A DNA stretch of 64,000 bases from Nymphaea colorata (lineage: Eukaryota; Streptophyta; Magnoliopsida; Nymphaeales; Nymphaeaceae). The translations under genes were made by a program, and so were the position numbers. The stretch is taken from the NCBI RefSeq assembly GCF_008831285.2, contig NC_045148.1:7569001-7633000 (forward strand). The letters run 5' to 3'. This document shows, piece by piece, positions 12,175 to 24,925 of this stretch. Within the stretch, counting starts at the first letter, position 1. Each line of letters opens with the position of its first letter. A model generated the notes under the pieces. The model saw only the letters and a list, made by a program, of their open reading frames with translations. It did not search any database and was not told the DNA's origin.

Positions 12175-12597
12175 AATACTCATAATGTCAAATGATGATA
12201 TTGTTTATATTAAGTCAGTTTATATTAAGTCAGCTTCAAACTAGATCTTGGGTGAGCACAGTAGTATTTTATCTTACTACATACTACCTATGAACAGAGC
12301 CAAAGTTTCCACCCAACCCCTCGCCCCCTAGGGTATATAGGTGTCTTATGGTGCTGCTCCTACCGTACTTTAACTTGCGCATCGGTAACTCAATACTCGT
12401 AATGTCAAATGATGATATTGTTTATATTAAGTCAGCTTCAAACTAGATCTTAGGTGAGCAAGAGGAGTATTTCATCTTACTGCTTAGGAAGAGAGTCAAA
12501 GTCTTCACCCAACCCCTTGCCCCCAAGGTATATTACCTATTTTTGGTGTCTTATCGTGGTGCTCCTATCGCACTTCAACTTATGCATTGGTAACCCT
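12175..12597. repeat. tandem duplication of about 210 bp
   Basis: Copy 1 (12175-12391) and copy 2 (12392-12597) both begin with AATACTC followed by AATGTCAAATGATG and both end with CATTGGTAAC or CATCGGTAAC. Copy 1 carries an extra internal repeat of GTCAGTTTATATTAA. The copies are clearly diverged, so this is older than the 53-bp and 87-bp duplications. Confidence 0.85.
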
Positions 12598-13253
12598 TCC
12601 TATTTGCAGCAAAAGAACTGAGATTACATAGATTTGAAACAGAGACTGACTGCCTGCCAGGCCTCATTAACTAGAACGAAGCTTGTATTGACCATTTGCA
12701 ATTTTCTCGATCACAACAAGGTTTGCGGTAGACTGATTTGGTTATTTAGATTTTTAGACTGGACCAACATCAAGACATATATTCTCCATCCCTTCATGGG
12801 ATCCAATCAAAGTGCAAATGTTTAATTATTTTTTATAGGGTTAAGTAGACAGAAAACATCTTGATAGTGTTCATCTGTAGATTATCTGACCTAATTGCTT
12901 GAAGTTAGAAGTAAGACATGGGTGAACAAGATGCAGCTTTTTGGGGTCATGAGTTAAGCATAGGACCAGACCTTCAAGCTGCACGACAGAAGAAAATCAG
13001 ATGCTAATTTAGTAAGCCTAGATGTGGCTGGAACCCAGTTGTACTTAGCTCAGGCTGGGTCAAGTCCCAAGATGCACATACAACTCAAGATTGGGCTATC
13101 CTTGGTTGGATACTTGAGAATTGAGTATATGATTCAGTACAAGGGTAGAAGAAAGGACAAGAAGCTTAAATGTCTCGCCTGAGTGATGGGGTTCCCTCTT
13201 GGTCACCTACATATCTGGGCCAGGACATGTTCGTGGTTATGTCTGCGCCCTAA

Positions 13254-13455
13254 GGGAGTATTTGATGGTTTGAGATTTGATTCAAGAATTAAAATTCTAG
13301 TATCACAATTCCTCCTCAAATTGAAATGAAATCAAAATTTCAGTTTTATAATTCTAAAAACAAAATTAACTGTTTGTTTAATAATTCTAATTCCTTAAAA
13401 AATAAACGTTTTGATTTTAAAATTTCATTATTTGAGTACATCAATCAAACGCCCC
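13254..13455. mobile_element. Tourist-like (PIF/Harbinger-type) miniature element
   Basis: The left end is GGGAGTATTTGATGGTTTG and the right end, reverse-complemented, is GGGGCGTTTGATTGATG: similar with one gap. The flanks are TAA and TCA, near the expected 3-bp TAA/TTA target. The 202-bp interior is AT-rich, with inverted words around AAATTTCA/TGAAATTT. Non-coding. The ends are imperfect, so the call is moderate. Confidence 0.42.
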
Positions 13456-13874
13456 TCAAAGTAGTAGAAGACAAATAAAAGATGGAAGTACAGTGCCTTC
13501 ATGTCATTAGTCTGAAGAATTCAACGTGCCTTGCATGTGGTAGCTGAGGAGTTGTGATCGAATCCCAAGACCAGGACAACCTACTCAGGTTCCTGGCCTG
13601 CATCATCATCATACTGGCCCTGACCTTATTCCATTAAATTCCAAGTTGAATGTCTTCTTGTTCTTGCAAAACTGCCCATGCAGTTCATGGATATTTAAAT
13701 CCAAACCAACGTTTGCCTCTATTACTGGATTAGTGACTACCAATCTTCAATTAAAATTTTCGACCGTTGATGAATAAAACGGTGAAAGGCTCAAAATTTT
13801 TAACATAGTTCCTATAGTGCTGAGCACATCTTTCTTGTTACAGTATTGCATCACAATAGAACTTGAGAACAAAA

Positions 13875-13878
<4 letters not shown>

Positions 13879-13948
<70 letters not shown>
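13879..13948. repeat. (AT)35 microsatellite
   Basis: An uninterrupted AT dinucleotide run of about 70 bases. The self-complementary run could extrude a hairpin and is likely to vary in length among individuals. Confidence 0.95.
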
Positions 13949-13951
<3 letters not shown>

Positions 13952-14572
13952 TTTATGTTGCTCTTATGTTGGCCTTCCGACGATTTCAATTTACCCCTTA
14001 ACAGTTTTAATTTTTTTTAATGTCAGAGTTATGCTCACACTAACTCAATGTTTTTTTTTTTTGAATTTTTACATTGTCATCTTCAAATATCTATTATGAA
14101 TTTTCCTTTGAATATGAGATCTGTGCATGAACGTCCCTCCAGAATTTTTTTTGACTACACCACTAGTTTTTTTTTTAAAAAAAAAGGTTAGGAACCAAAC
14201 AAGCCCATTTATATTTAATAAATTTACTCGAAGATTCTTCTTTTCAACTTTCAATACGACTAAACTCTCATATTTTTATGTGTGATATTTTTATGTGTGA
14301 AGAGAGATAGATCGTGGTTTCTAATAGACAAAATACGACTATTCTTTGTGCGCCACACATGTGGCAGACTCTTGGCTTTGCAACCGAAAGCCCCACGTGA
14401 AAAACTTGAGCTCAAGATTGGAGAGAGACATTCCTATCGCCAAATCAAAACAAAAATCAATTAGTGGGCCTCCCATCAGGTCAATTTTATTCATTGTTTG
14501 AAGGTAAAAAGAATCCATATAAATATTCTCTCAACAGATCACAGAGAACGTAGTAAATTAACATGTTCTTAG

Positions 14573-14710
14573 TAGGGGAGGCAGAGTCACATGTCCGCAT
14601 GTGTGGGCAATTGCCCACGCTGTGGTTAACCCCAATTTTTTTACACATATATATATATATATAATTACCCCCAAATATACAATGAGTGCCCCTCGGCGGT
14701 AAAAAAAAGC
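14573..14710. mobile_element. hAT-type end with a GCAATTGC palindrome
   Basis: TAGGGGAGGCAGAG at 14573 looks like a hAT terminal repeat. About 28 bases inside it, 14601-14620 reads GTGTGGGCAATTGCCCACGC, one base from a perfect palindrome. The same terminus-plus-palindrome arrangement occurs at 30750-30801 and, more weakly, at 34861-34900. The other end is unclear and no target duplication was found, so this is probably a truncated copy. Confidence 0.4.
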
Positions 14711-14899
14711 AAAACTTGAAGAGGTCAAGTTTTCGAGCACAAGAGGCCTAATTTTTTTGCATAATTTGGTAGAGATCTGCCTAACTGCCTAACTCCAACT
14801 TGTGAATTAAATAAAAAATGAAGAATTAGGTTCATGGAATCATGATCAAGAACTCCTAGCCTGAACACCCACATGGGTGACACTAGGCTCACTTGTAGT

Positions 14900-15211
14900 C
14901 ATAGTCACAACGTGTTTTTTTTTTTAAAAAAAAAAGCGATAACTTAAATGGTCGTTCAAAGTAAGTTTTTAATACGTTTTTTTTCACTTTTTTAATGCCA
15001 AACAGTTTTATTTATTTTTTATTTGTTGGAAATCTACTCATCTTTTGATGTTTGTGTTATTAGTTTCTTATTTATTTTATTTTTTTCCTATTTATAGTTT
15101 TTTTAAATTTTTAAAAATTTGTCATATTTTTCTCGTTTTTTTCAAGTTTGTCATATTAAACCCAAGAAAAACCTCACCTTTTAAAACTTGGAGATGTTAT
15201 TTGTGACTATA
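14900..15211. mobile_element. hAT-like MITE, CATAGTCACAA family, 312 bp
   Basis: The element starts CATAGTCACAA and ends TTGTGACTATA. The 8 bases on each side are identical (CTTGTAGT at 14892-14899 and 15212-15219). The interior is A/T homopolymer-rich and non-coding. The same interior recurs at 41917-42266, which has its own different target duplication, and in decayed form at 27894-28215. The 8-bp target size fits the hAT superfamily. Confidence 0.75.
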
Positions 15212-15850
15212 CTTGTAGTTAAAAGATGATAAGAAATTTTATTCAATCCATTGACAATAAATTAAGATCACAAAAGTTGACGTAATTAATTAGTGTTCCT
15301 TACCAACTATGTAGATCTTTCCAATAGTTTAGAAGCTGGGCCTACTTTTTTAAAAGAATGCATAGTTTATTTTGGATGATCTACAAATTTATCATACGCG
15401 CATGTGAGTGGGGTCCTACCGAGATGTATATGTTCACATCTGAAATTCAATATGAAGCTGTTGGATCCAAATGAACTTTGAGCTCCTTGCTTGAACCGAT
15501 ATAGGGTTTCAAGATCCACAAATATGGACACAGGTCTGAACCTGTTGGATCCAAATAAGGTTTTTTTGGAGCACAGGCCATCGCCCAAGTGTTTCCGTAA
15601 TTGCAAAATAGTACCTGCTTACTTATGCCCTTGTGCAAAGCCATGCATGTTTCTTGATCTGTATCATAAAAAAAAGTCCACTCCCTGTTGGATTTTGCAA
15701 AGTGGGCAATGCCTTTTTTACTTCCTGATATGAATTTAATGCTGACTGTTGATAAATCAAAACATGACAGCGTAAATGTATGTTCTCGTGGCTAAGGAGC
15801 TGCATTCAAAGACTGCCAAGAGTTCAACATATAGCAGCAACTCATCCATC

Positions 15851-16250
15851 CAGGGGTGGAGCCAGGATTTTTTTTCAGGGGCGGGCCAAACAATCCGTGG
15901 GTCATGCCAAACTAAAAAAAATTGATTTTTTCGATATTTTTTTTTTCCCTGCGCTCACCGAAACCATGTTGCATCTATCAACAATAACAAAAGGCAAGAA
16001 TGAAGGTTTTAAACTCAAAAAAGTTATTCAAAATAACTTTTTATCTTAAAGTCAAGGATATAACTGTGTTTTGGCATGTTTACGTACTTCTTTTCGAAGT
16101 ATTTCCTGAGGAGGTCAAGTTAAAGTTTCTAAATTTTGGCAAGGGCTAAAATATTACTTTTTTAAATTTTTTATATAAAATAAGTAAAATTTTTTAAAAT
16201 TTACGGGTAATTTTTTTTTTTGCTTTTTTTATGCGATAGGGCCCCTATGG
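15851..16250. mobile_element. hAT-like repeat remnants (CAGGGGTGGAGCC family)
   Basis: CAGGGGTGGAGCCAGGATTT at 15851 matches the terminus of the intact element at 41141-41320. Farther right, 16100-16210 (TTTCTAAATTTTGGCAAGGG, then AAATTTTTTAAAATTTA-like sequence) matches the interior of 43088-43279 and of 46320-46440. The right end and target duplication cannot be fixed, so this is a truncated or composite copy. Confidence 0.5.
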
Positions 16251-16426
16251 GCTCCACTTGGTTGACCCCAAGGGATGGGGGTCGGTTTGGTTTGTACATG
16301 TTCATGCTCATAAGAGTTGACACATAAAGGGTACTTTGAGAGAGTAACAAGTTTAGGGTGGGCACCCTTTTGAGAAATCCTATTGGACAGGGGCTCCTTT
16401 TTTCTTGAAGTTTTGTCCTATAAGAT

Positions 16427-17220
16427 AGGACTGCACACGAGCTGAAGGTGGAGTTTGATTGGACTCAAAATACTAGAGTTTGAGATCGGCTTGAATTCAA
16501 GTCGAGCTTCATAGAACAAGCTTGAGCTCGACTCGACGATAAAGCATTGAGTTGGGGCTTGTCCCGCATTTAACTTATTTCTATTAACTTAATTTGTTTC
16601 ATTTCTTTTAACTTGTTTAACTGGTAGAATTGGTTTCTTTTCACTAATTCAATCATGAAAGATTAGCTACCAAAAAAAATTTAAAAGAAAATGTACATAT
16701 TTTACGTTCAAATATCCCTTAAAGAAAACTTAGCATTAGAAAATCTTTCATTCATGACACATTTAAGTAGTTGAACCAAGCTGAATTTAGACAAATCGTG
16801 GTCTTATAACCTGAACTCAATTCATTTAACATTTCAAGCATAAATTTAAATTTGAGCCGAGCTTGACTCGGCAATACAATGTCAAGCTCGAGCTCAACTC
16901 ATTTAATTTGTTTGTGTTAAGCATGTCTTGTTTCTTTTAATTCATCAACTCGTTTAACCAGCTCAGTTACTATTATTTTCACTATGCTGTCATTATATTC
17001 GAGCATTCATTATAGAGCCGAGTCGAGCCGAGCGAAATTTAAAAGAGTCATGTTCTTACAATTCGAACTCGACTCATTTAACGTTTCTAGCATGCATTTG
17101 TACTTAATTTCGACTCATTTAACATTTCAAGCATGCATTTGAACTTAACTTCAACTCATTTAACATTTGGAGCATGCATTTGAGGTTCTCAACTTGTTTA
17201 TAAATGAATCAAGTAGATTA
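16427..17220. repeat. TCGAGC/ACTCGACTC-motif repeat, composite
   Basis: About 800 bases are dominated by GAGCTCGA, CTCGACTC and CATTTAAC words in both orientations. It starts near TAGGACTGCACACGAGC. The same word set builds 49120-49471 and the well-delimited 60684-61101. There are internal near-copies around 17060-17180 (several CTCATTTAACATTTCAAGCA repeats). No coding capacity. Confidence 0.55.
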
Positions 17221-17737
17221 GTTATTATAGGGTGCAATATCCCATTGGGTAGGGGCTTTTTCTGTAAAAGCTTAGTGAAAAATGAAGGACCTCTTTGACA
17301 AGGATCCAATATTATATGTCAAACATGTCTACATCCTGGGCCCAGCCAGGTCAGGACCACCCGAGCCGCCCCAGATTTGGTTGGAATTGTCAGGATTACC
17401 TGGACCCGGTTTGGTTTATCCTCCTCTAAAAGTGAACCAATTGCCCCACAAAAACAAAACAACGCCCACATAAACAATGGTTGGCCTTTTGGACTCGGCT
17501 CGACTTAAGATGCCTTAGACCAGGGCCACACTTGGTCAGTTTTGAGCTACTATGAGTCATGACTGGTCTAGCACATGGCTCAGCACAAAAGTCTTTGACT
17601 TGGCCTGGCTGAGATTCAAGGAGTGATCATGGTTTAACAACAAAGACCATCAAGAAGGCAAGTATAGGCGGCCAATCTATGGTTCCAATGATGTTGGCAT
17701 TCAACCTCTTCATGCCAGAAGAATGAAGGTTTTGACT

Positions 17738-17857
17738 TTCATCTTGAATAGTAAGATGAAATGTTCATCATACTTATCCAACAAGTGTTGATCGATCTTG
17801 ATCTTGAATAGTAAGATGAAATGTTCCTCCTACTTACCCAACAAGTGTTGATCGAAA
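17738..17857. repeat. 60-bp tandem duplication
   Basis: A unit beginning TCATCTTGAATAGTAAGATG is repeated at a 60-base spacing (17738-17797 and 17798-17857) with four to six differences. Non-coding. Confidence 0.85.
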
Positions 17858-18445
17858 CCTTCGTGGTCGAAACTCGTTCTTGCCTTGAACAAAACCTTCA
17901 AGCTCACTCCAACCAAGAAAGCGAGCTCACCACAAACTGGGTCAGCTCAGACCCAAGAGACCAAGTGGTCAAAAGTAGCTGATTTTTGCTACAGTGACCT
18001 GACCTAGAGTAAACTGGGTCAGCTCAAACCAAAAGACCAACTGGTCAAAAAGAGCTGTAGAGCAACTGTGAAGGTTAATGCTGTAATTCACATGCAGTAA
18101 AAAAGAAATAAAATAATAAATAAATAAATAGGTAAAAATCCGTCATGCTTCCTTTCAACATTCTCAATAACTACGCAGATTTATTTATGGGTTCATTCTT
18201 CTTCCAAGATAATGCTTCTTCTTCTTCTTCTTCTTCTTCTGCCTGCTCGTGACTAATCCCGCCGTTGCTTGCCTCCCTCCCTCGCGAAAATCCACGGGCG
18301 GCGGCGTCGTTTTCCGGCATCCTGGTTCCTGTCTGCAACATCTTTCGTCAAGACCGGACTCCCCATTTCTCAAACTATGCTCCAAGGGAAACGGACTCCA
18401 GGGCTGTCCGAGATCCCGAAATCCCTGCTTTAGGGGCAACCCAAA

Positions 18446-19312
18446 ATGGGAACTTGTGTTAGCAAGAGCAAGAAAGCCAAACGCCGGCCTCCGAGACATT
18501 CGGCGAAGGATTCGGCCGCCGAACAAGACGCGGCGTCCAGAAACCCGCCGGAGGAGGAGAAGGTGAAGGAGGTGCTGTCCGAGACGCCCAAGCCGAGCCT
18601 CCCTGCGAGGCCCATTGAGAAGGCGAGGCCCGTTGAGAAGGAGAGCCCCATCGAGAAGCAGGCAGCGGAGAAGCCCCATCCACCGTCGCCGGAGAAGATC
18701 CGGGTACCGCCGGAGGAAGAGAGTGTCGAGGTGTCGGAGACGGTCAGTGTGAGCGAAACTGCGTCGGCGGCTGTGACGGAGGACAGCAATGCGACGGAAG
18801 TGCAGCAGCCGAGCCGGAGAGGGCAGTTTTCCAGCAGGAGGGAGGATCTCCGCGCCAGGAAAAGCGCCTCTCCTGCGAGAAGGAGGGAGGCGTCCCCTGG
18901 GAGGAGGTTGGAGGGCGTCGGCCCGAGAGCTGTCGGAAGAGCTGTTTCTGCCGGCCGAGACGGTAGGAGTCCAGCGGGAGAGCGCCGGAACGTGGTCAGG
19001 AGGGTCAGTGGTGAACTGGGTCCGAGGAGTAATGGCCCAAGATCGAGGTCTCCGGCAACTCGAGGAGATCCCGGTGGCCGACCGGCCGTCAACCGCAGCG
19101 GCTCGAGGAGGATCCCGCAGTCACCAAGCCGAGGTCCTGCATCAGCCACAAAGGACCGAAGTCAAAGTTTAGTAGATGATGTTGGTGGTATTGGTGGTGG
19201 CGGCGGTGGCGGTGTTGGCGGTGATATGAAGCCACAGGAGCAGCCAGGTTCTGCTCCTAATGAGTCTCTTGAGAACCCTCATGTTGCTTTGGAATGCTTC
19301 ATCTTTCTCTGA
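18446..19312 (+). CDS. N-myristoylation-type Arg/Ser/Pro-rich protein, 288 aa
   Basis: The ATG was chosen because the resulting N-terminus, MGTCVSKSK, has the Gly2, Cys4 and Ser6 pattern expected for N-myristoylation with nearby palmitoylation; this predicts membrane anchoring. The exon is GC-rich against AT-rich flanks. Residues 10-110 are Pro/Glu/Lys-rich with PIEKARPVEK-type repeats. Residues 110-240 are Arg/Ser/Pro-rich, with repeated SPARR/SPGRR/RSRSP boxes like those in serine/arginine repetitive matrix-like proteins. A poly-Gly run follows, then ESLENPHVALECFIFL at the C-terminus, which I recognise as the conserved tail of this plant family. A CTT-rich leader (about 18220-18240) precedes it. 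Biochemical function is unknown to me; the protein is probably largely disordered and many Ser residues could be phosphorylated. Confidence 0.82.
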   Translation: MGTCVSKSKKAKRRPPRHSAKDSAAEQDAASRNPPEEEKVKEVLSETPKPSLPARPIEKARPVEKESPIEKQAAEKPHPPSPEKIRVPPEEESVEVSETVSVSETASAAVTEDSNATEVQQPSRRGQFSSRREDLRARKSASPARRREASPGRRLEGVGPRAVGRAVSAGRDGRSPAGERRNVVRRVSGELGPRSNGPRSRSPATRGDPGGRPAVNRSGSRRIPQSPSRGPASATKDRSQSLVDDVGGIGGGGGGGVGGDMKPQEQPGSAPNESLENPHVALECFIFL

Positions 19313-19601
19313 TTTCCACACTTATCCTGCTTTGTGGTTTTGAGATCTGCTCTGATCGGAAAAGTGAGGCTCAGGTGGGGTCTAAGACCGCCGGGAAAGG
19401 TAAAAGTGATAGCTTCTAGTGGCTGCAGACGATGGTATAGATAGATAGGTTAGGTTGGAAGGGGATTGACATGGCAAAACTTTCAGCAGGCCTCTTTTGT
19501 GTACATTTTTTCACCTAAGTGCTATGGAAAGGAATCCTGATTTTAATTTGCACCATATGGCTTTTGTGTTTTACTTGTTTGTAGTTAGCCTACTCTTTTT
19601 T

Positions 19602-19655
<54 letters not shown>
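19602..19655. repeat. (CT)n microsatellite
   Basis: About 25 CT units roughly 290 bp after the stop codon of the preceding gene, probably in or near its 3' UTR. Confidence 0.92.
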
Positions 19656-19669
19656 TTTTGAAGATGGAA

Positions 19670-21100
19670 ATTTCTCCTGTCAATGGTGCATGAAGAGCAT
19701 GACTCTGTCTTCACTTCCCAAGTTCGCAATTATGGCGGTGGAGAAGAAGCAAAGCCACATGGTTTGCATTTATGACATTAGCAGTTGGCATCTTGACAAA
19801 CCAGAAACCTGTGTCCCTCAACAGTATTAACTCATGAAAGCAATTGCTCGCGAGAGGCAGCGTCGCTGGTTAAATGGCAACTCTTGTTCTATCAACTGAT
19901 ACGGAAGGAAATGAGTTCAAAGTATGTATGGTGTATCTCCCTCCCCTAAAAAAGCTTTAGCGATTCGAAGAAACCAGAGAAAATAGAGAAAAAAAATACC
20001 AGAAACCAGACAAATTCCATATTTAAGCATGTGAAAGTGTCCGTTGGAGTGGTAAACGTCAGTTTGACAGTGAGGAGGGAACTGCCGAACAATTTTATGG
20101 GACCCATTATCGCCTCTGGAAGTGATAAATCAGAAGATCCCACAATGGGAAGACAACCCTAGGATCCCCGGAGTGGACGTTTCGGTTGGAGGCATGTGAC
20201 TAGGGGTTGTTCTGATTGCCCAAATTAACTTATCCGGGGACAGAAAATTCAGGGCACGAGCTATCCTGAAAAAAAAAGGTCCAATCTATACTCGTGTTTG
20301 ATTACCTGAGCTAGATGGTGGTGGTGGTGGTGGTGACGGAGAGGGAGGTATCGATTAAATGAAAATCAAGATCTGGGTCTGCTGCTTTCTTCGTTGAGAA
20401 CTAATGGTCTAATCCAAAACTAATGCATAATAACAGTCTTCCTGCTGAAAAGCTGCGGTGGATGAGGTCATAAAGAATCTCCGACGACCGATGACTCCCC
20501 TCTGCAACTCAGCGGGTTGAGAGAGCTTCGTTACTTTTTCGTGGGTCGCCAAGAGTCCAACGAAATAAATATGATGAGGAGACCAGCCAAGAATCATGTG
20601 AGGCCAGAGGTGAACAAACGAGACCCACCTGCATGATGATTTGGTGCCCGGACTCTGCTCTTTATCTGACCCCAGCCACACCGTTCCTGCCGTGGGGCCA
20701 AGTCCCCATTTTATGTCGTGTTGCAAGAGAAGAAGACAAAAATAATAATAATAATAATAAGAGAGTTCAGATCCATGTAGAGAACAGGACGCATGGCATG
20801 AATCCTACGAGAAGACTGCTGTTTTCCTTTTCCTTATTTGTTTTTAATATAATGCATAATGATAAAATGAAACGCTACAGCGTACAACAGATTTGGTATT
20901 TACAATAATTTTTTAGAATGGAGAACAACTCATTTTTGTTCTTCGTTCAAGAATACAGACAAAAAACTTTATTTCCTGAAAGCAAGAAAATCGGATGCAA
21001 ATCTTGAGCGTTCTTTGAAAGGTGGTGTCCGGCACAAGCATTGACCAGTGACGGAGAACAAAGTCAAACTTCTTCGATGAAGCAGGGAACATGCACCCTC
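19670..21100. other. intergenic between convergent genes; short trinucleotide arrays only
   Basis: The preceding gene (+) and lipoyl synthase (-) converge here. I see (GGT)n at about 20316-20334 and (AAT)n at about 20741-20759, but no credible gene or delimited transposon. Confidence 0.5.
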
Positions 21101-21103
21101 CAA

Positions 21104-24100
21104 TCAAGGGGGCAGGATTGAAGGCTTTGCACGATCAGCTTCTATCATGGCCTTTATATAGAGCTCACCAGCTTTGTAGGATGATCTCACCATTGGACCA
21201 GACGCCACGTACCGGAAACCCTGCCACGAGTAACTTTTCACATTAGAGCATTTACAATGACGTTGCAGATTACTGTAACTTGTGCTCAGGAAAAAATATT
21301 TAAGGCATCCCCACTTTGATTGCCACGATAGACTAGGATACTGCGCTGACAGTAAGCTATTCAAACATGCTGGAATATTTATGAAGTACCTCAGAAATCA
21401 GTAAAAACAGAGAAAGAGACAAATCCAATTAGAACCAGTTGAAACAAATCAAGGAAGCAACACATGTAACCAGGTTCATGTATGGACGTTTACTAGACCT
21501 GTGGTTTCTGTACAGGCCCGGTGTTATTCACAATCATACCAAGCCCTAAGATTCGAGCTCAAATGTTTTGATAGTTATACATCAGAAGACCAAATTAATG
21601 GAACTTAAATAGGATACCACTAAGTTATATTTTCTAAACAAGAAATAGGTTTCACACCAACTCTACCTTGTCCAGTTGATAGCTTCACAATAAAGCAACA
21701 TGTGAAGATTTTCAGACAAACAATGTGAGGTGTGCCAGTCCACACCAAACTGACTTGGCAAGGCCCCTCAAAATTCTCAGGCTGATTTTGTCCTTGTGAA
21801 CAAACATATAAGTACATGTGCGTGTGTCTATATATATACACACACACACACATTACCAATCATAAGCAGCTGAATGTATCAAAAAAATATCATAACTTGG
21901 GGAGAGGTAACTAGAAAGCCAAATAAATATCACTATTCATATGATGTTTAAAATAACATGAATGGCACTGGAAGAAAAAAGAAAATTAGCACGGATATAT
22001 CATTATTATTCATTACTTATTTTTCTAATTTTGTTAACCACAAACCAAGTACATGCTCACCAACATGATTCTAATTCTTACACAAAGATAACAGTGGTAA
22101 AACAAGAAAAAAGAAAAGTCCGCAAACGAAAGTTGCAAATTACTGCTTACCATCTCCATTCCAAGTTTCTGATATTGCTCAAAAGCCTCTGGAGTGATAT
22201 ACTCCGAAACTGGCATATGTCGCTTTGAAGGTCGCATGTACTGCCCAAATGTCATAACATCAACACCAGCATCCCTTACTTTCTCCATAGTTTTCACCAC
22301 TTGAGCTGGTGTTTCTCCACATCCTAGCATAATTGATGTCTTTGTGAGAGTGCCTGCAGGAGCATATTCTTTGGCTAATTTGAGGACATCAATTGATTGC
22401 TTGAAGTTGGCACGATGATCTCGTACCATCATCTGTAGTTCCTCAACAGTCTCGATATTGTGTGCATAGACATCTAATCCTGATTTTGCAACTTTCTCAA
22501 CACAGGCTTGGTCCCCACGAAAGTCTGGGACTGCAGAGTAACATCAGAAATGGACAAGGTTACCACCATTTTCTTTATATCCATGCAGACTCCCTGCATT
22601 ACATTATTACCAATTTATAACAAAAGTATGGCACCAAGCATTCAATATAAACAGCCAAGCACCTTAGCGTCCAATTGAAACGAGAAAAGAAACTCCATAG
22701 GTCAATGGAAATAATGTGCAGCATGCTCTGGATTATCAGCCAACAAGACAAATGGATAAAGCGACAAAATAAATGTTCTTTTCTTTATAGATGTTCTCTC
22801 TCCTCCAAGTTCATCTTGCACTTCCTTTTCCTCATTCTCCACCTACCTTCCGTCTGCTCTTCTTGAGAAGAGAATGCTGTTTACTAGGAACAATACACAA
22901 ACATCAAGACAACTAAACCAACAATGAGAAAAACATTCATGAAACGGACAGAATCCAACAGCTTTAACAGAAAGAAGAACCATCAGGACTCCTGTTCCTG
23001 AGATATTTTTTCTATATTCCAAGACACACGTATACAAACTTAGCGATGGCATCTATCATCTTTGAAATTTTAAAATTTCTATGTTAGCAGTGAATGACTT
23101 TCTCATAGAACAAAATCCAGTGATCAAGTAAAGTTATTAACACGTTGCCTTGTGTCAAACCATAGCCCAATAAGACTTGGTATCTAACAATTGCTATAAA
23201 AACTGCCTGACCAATCTTAGATTTGCAATTAGTTTTTCAAGAAGATGCCAAAACAAATTAGGCAACTGATAACAATACTCAGAGAAAGAACTCTGAATAT
23301 GTGTGTTCAGGTGAAGTGATCAACATGCCGCCTTGTGTCAAACATTGCCTAAGAGTACTTGGTACGCACCAAGTGCCAGAAAGACTGCTTGACCATTCTT
23401 AGATTTGCTAGTAATTGTTTAAGAAGATGCCAAAACAAAGGGAACTGATAACAATGTTAACAAAGAACACAAAAGAGGCTGTCTTTGTAAGTTTGTAATA
23501 ATGGGAAATGATGTTCTGCAGTTTTGTGAGACTTCTGGAGCACATGACATTTATGAGTGGTGAAGATACAATATCATTACTTCCCCGGTTTCAGCTGTAA
23601 ATTATGCTGATGGTTTCTCCTGGTTACAATTAAATGAGATCCTTGGCGGATGATGACATATATAAGTTGTGATACAAAGGAAACAGACATCTTTCTCACT
23701 GATCCAAGAAAATATAATTATGCCATGAATATTATTGCAGACCAAAAGGAAACTTCTGAGTAAGGGAAAGCATCCAAAGTGTGCAATATCTACATACATG
23801 GTCGCACCATGAAGAAAAACAAGAATGTGAAACAACTTTATGGCAATGCCCATAGCCTTAAAAAAGAGTAAGGACAAGATTAGAAGCTTTACCAAGTGCC
23901 TCTATAAGCATCTTTGGCTTAAGCATTTTCAACCTCTGTACTGTCTCTGCAAAATGGCCACTACCTTGATCAGGCAAATCATCCCTGTCAACGCTAGTTA
24001 TCACTACATAGTCCAAACCCCATGATGCTATTGCCTCAGCAACATTAGCAGGTTCATCTGGATCAGGAGGTGGTGGTGTTCTTGAGGTTTTCACATTACA

Positions 24101-24871
24101 AAATCTGATGATAAGATGCTGGAAGTCAGATTAATTGTACCCTAGAGATTAAGTAGCATCCTATCGTGGTGGAGCCAAGATAATGCCACAAGAATAACTT
24201 CACTAGTACTACATTAGAAGTGGCACTTATCACATAAGCATAGAAAATATTTTATTTGCAGGTCTCGAAGGTTTGGCTCAATGCAATAAAGATGTAAAGA
24301 TACCCAAATTGCAAACAGGATAAAAAGCAAGGAAATTACAGAATGATTTGCACAATCTGGCAAACAAATATGCATCCTAGACACATAGCACAAAAAGGGT
24401 CAATTTATGACTTTGGGATTTATTGATTAGGCTCTTCTTGCCTGAGAAATGGACTTATCACAATATGAGATCCTGTCAGATTTCGAATGGCATCATCCTA
24501 GCAAGCATAGAGAAACAGATAATGTGCTAAGTCACATGGGTACTTCAGTAAGGTCCACGTACCCGTGTCGCCGTACCCGTACCCAAAATGGGTACTTTGA
24601 CACTTGGGTACCTATAGATCCAAACTGCTTAATTTTACTTTGATTTAATTTTTTCCACCTTATTTTTTATTCTATTCTTTGAGTGTGAAAATTTGATTGA
24701 TGTTCATATTTGACTAAGGGGCTGCTTGGTTGTCCATATGTTTAAAGTTTTTCATAGGTTTCTTAAACACACTGCTGTAAGAGCCATTGATATATATTTT
24801 CTATGTTATTTATTTGATTATGTTGATGTATATTCTTTATTTTGATACATATTCTCTAAGTATTTCTTATT

Positions 24872-24925
<54 letters not shown>

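Noticed and set aside
13520-13600. tRNA-like words (GTGGTAGCTGAGGAG and TGATCGAATCCC)
   Set aside because: The two boxes are only about 10 bases apart, too close for a tRNA or SINE, and no stems form.
18185-19149. Long minus-strand frames (164 and 239 codons)
   Set aside because: Antisense shadows of the MGTCVSK gene; low-complexity Leu/Arg translation of the complementary strand.
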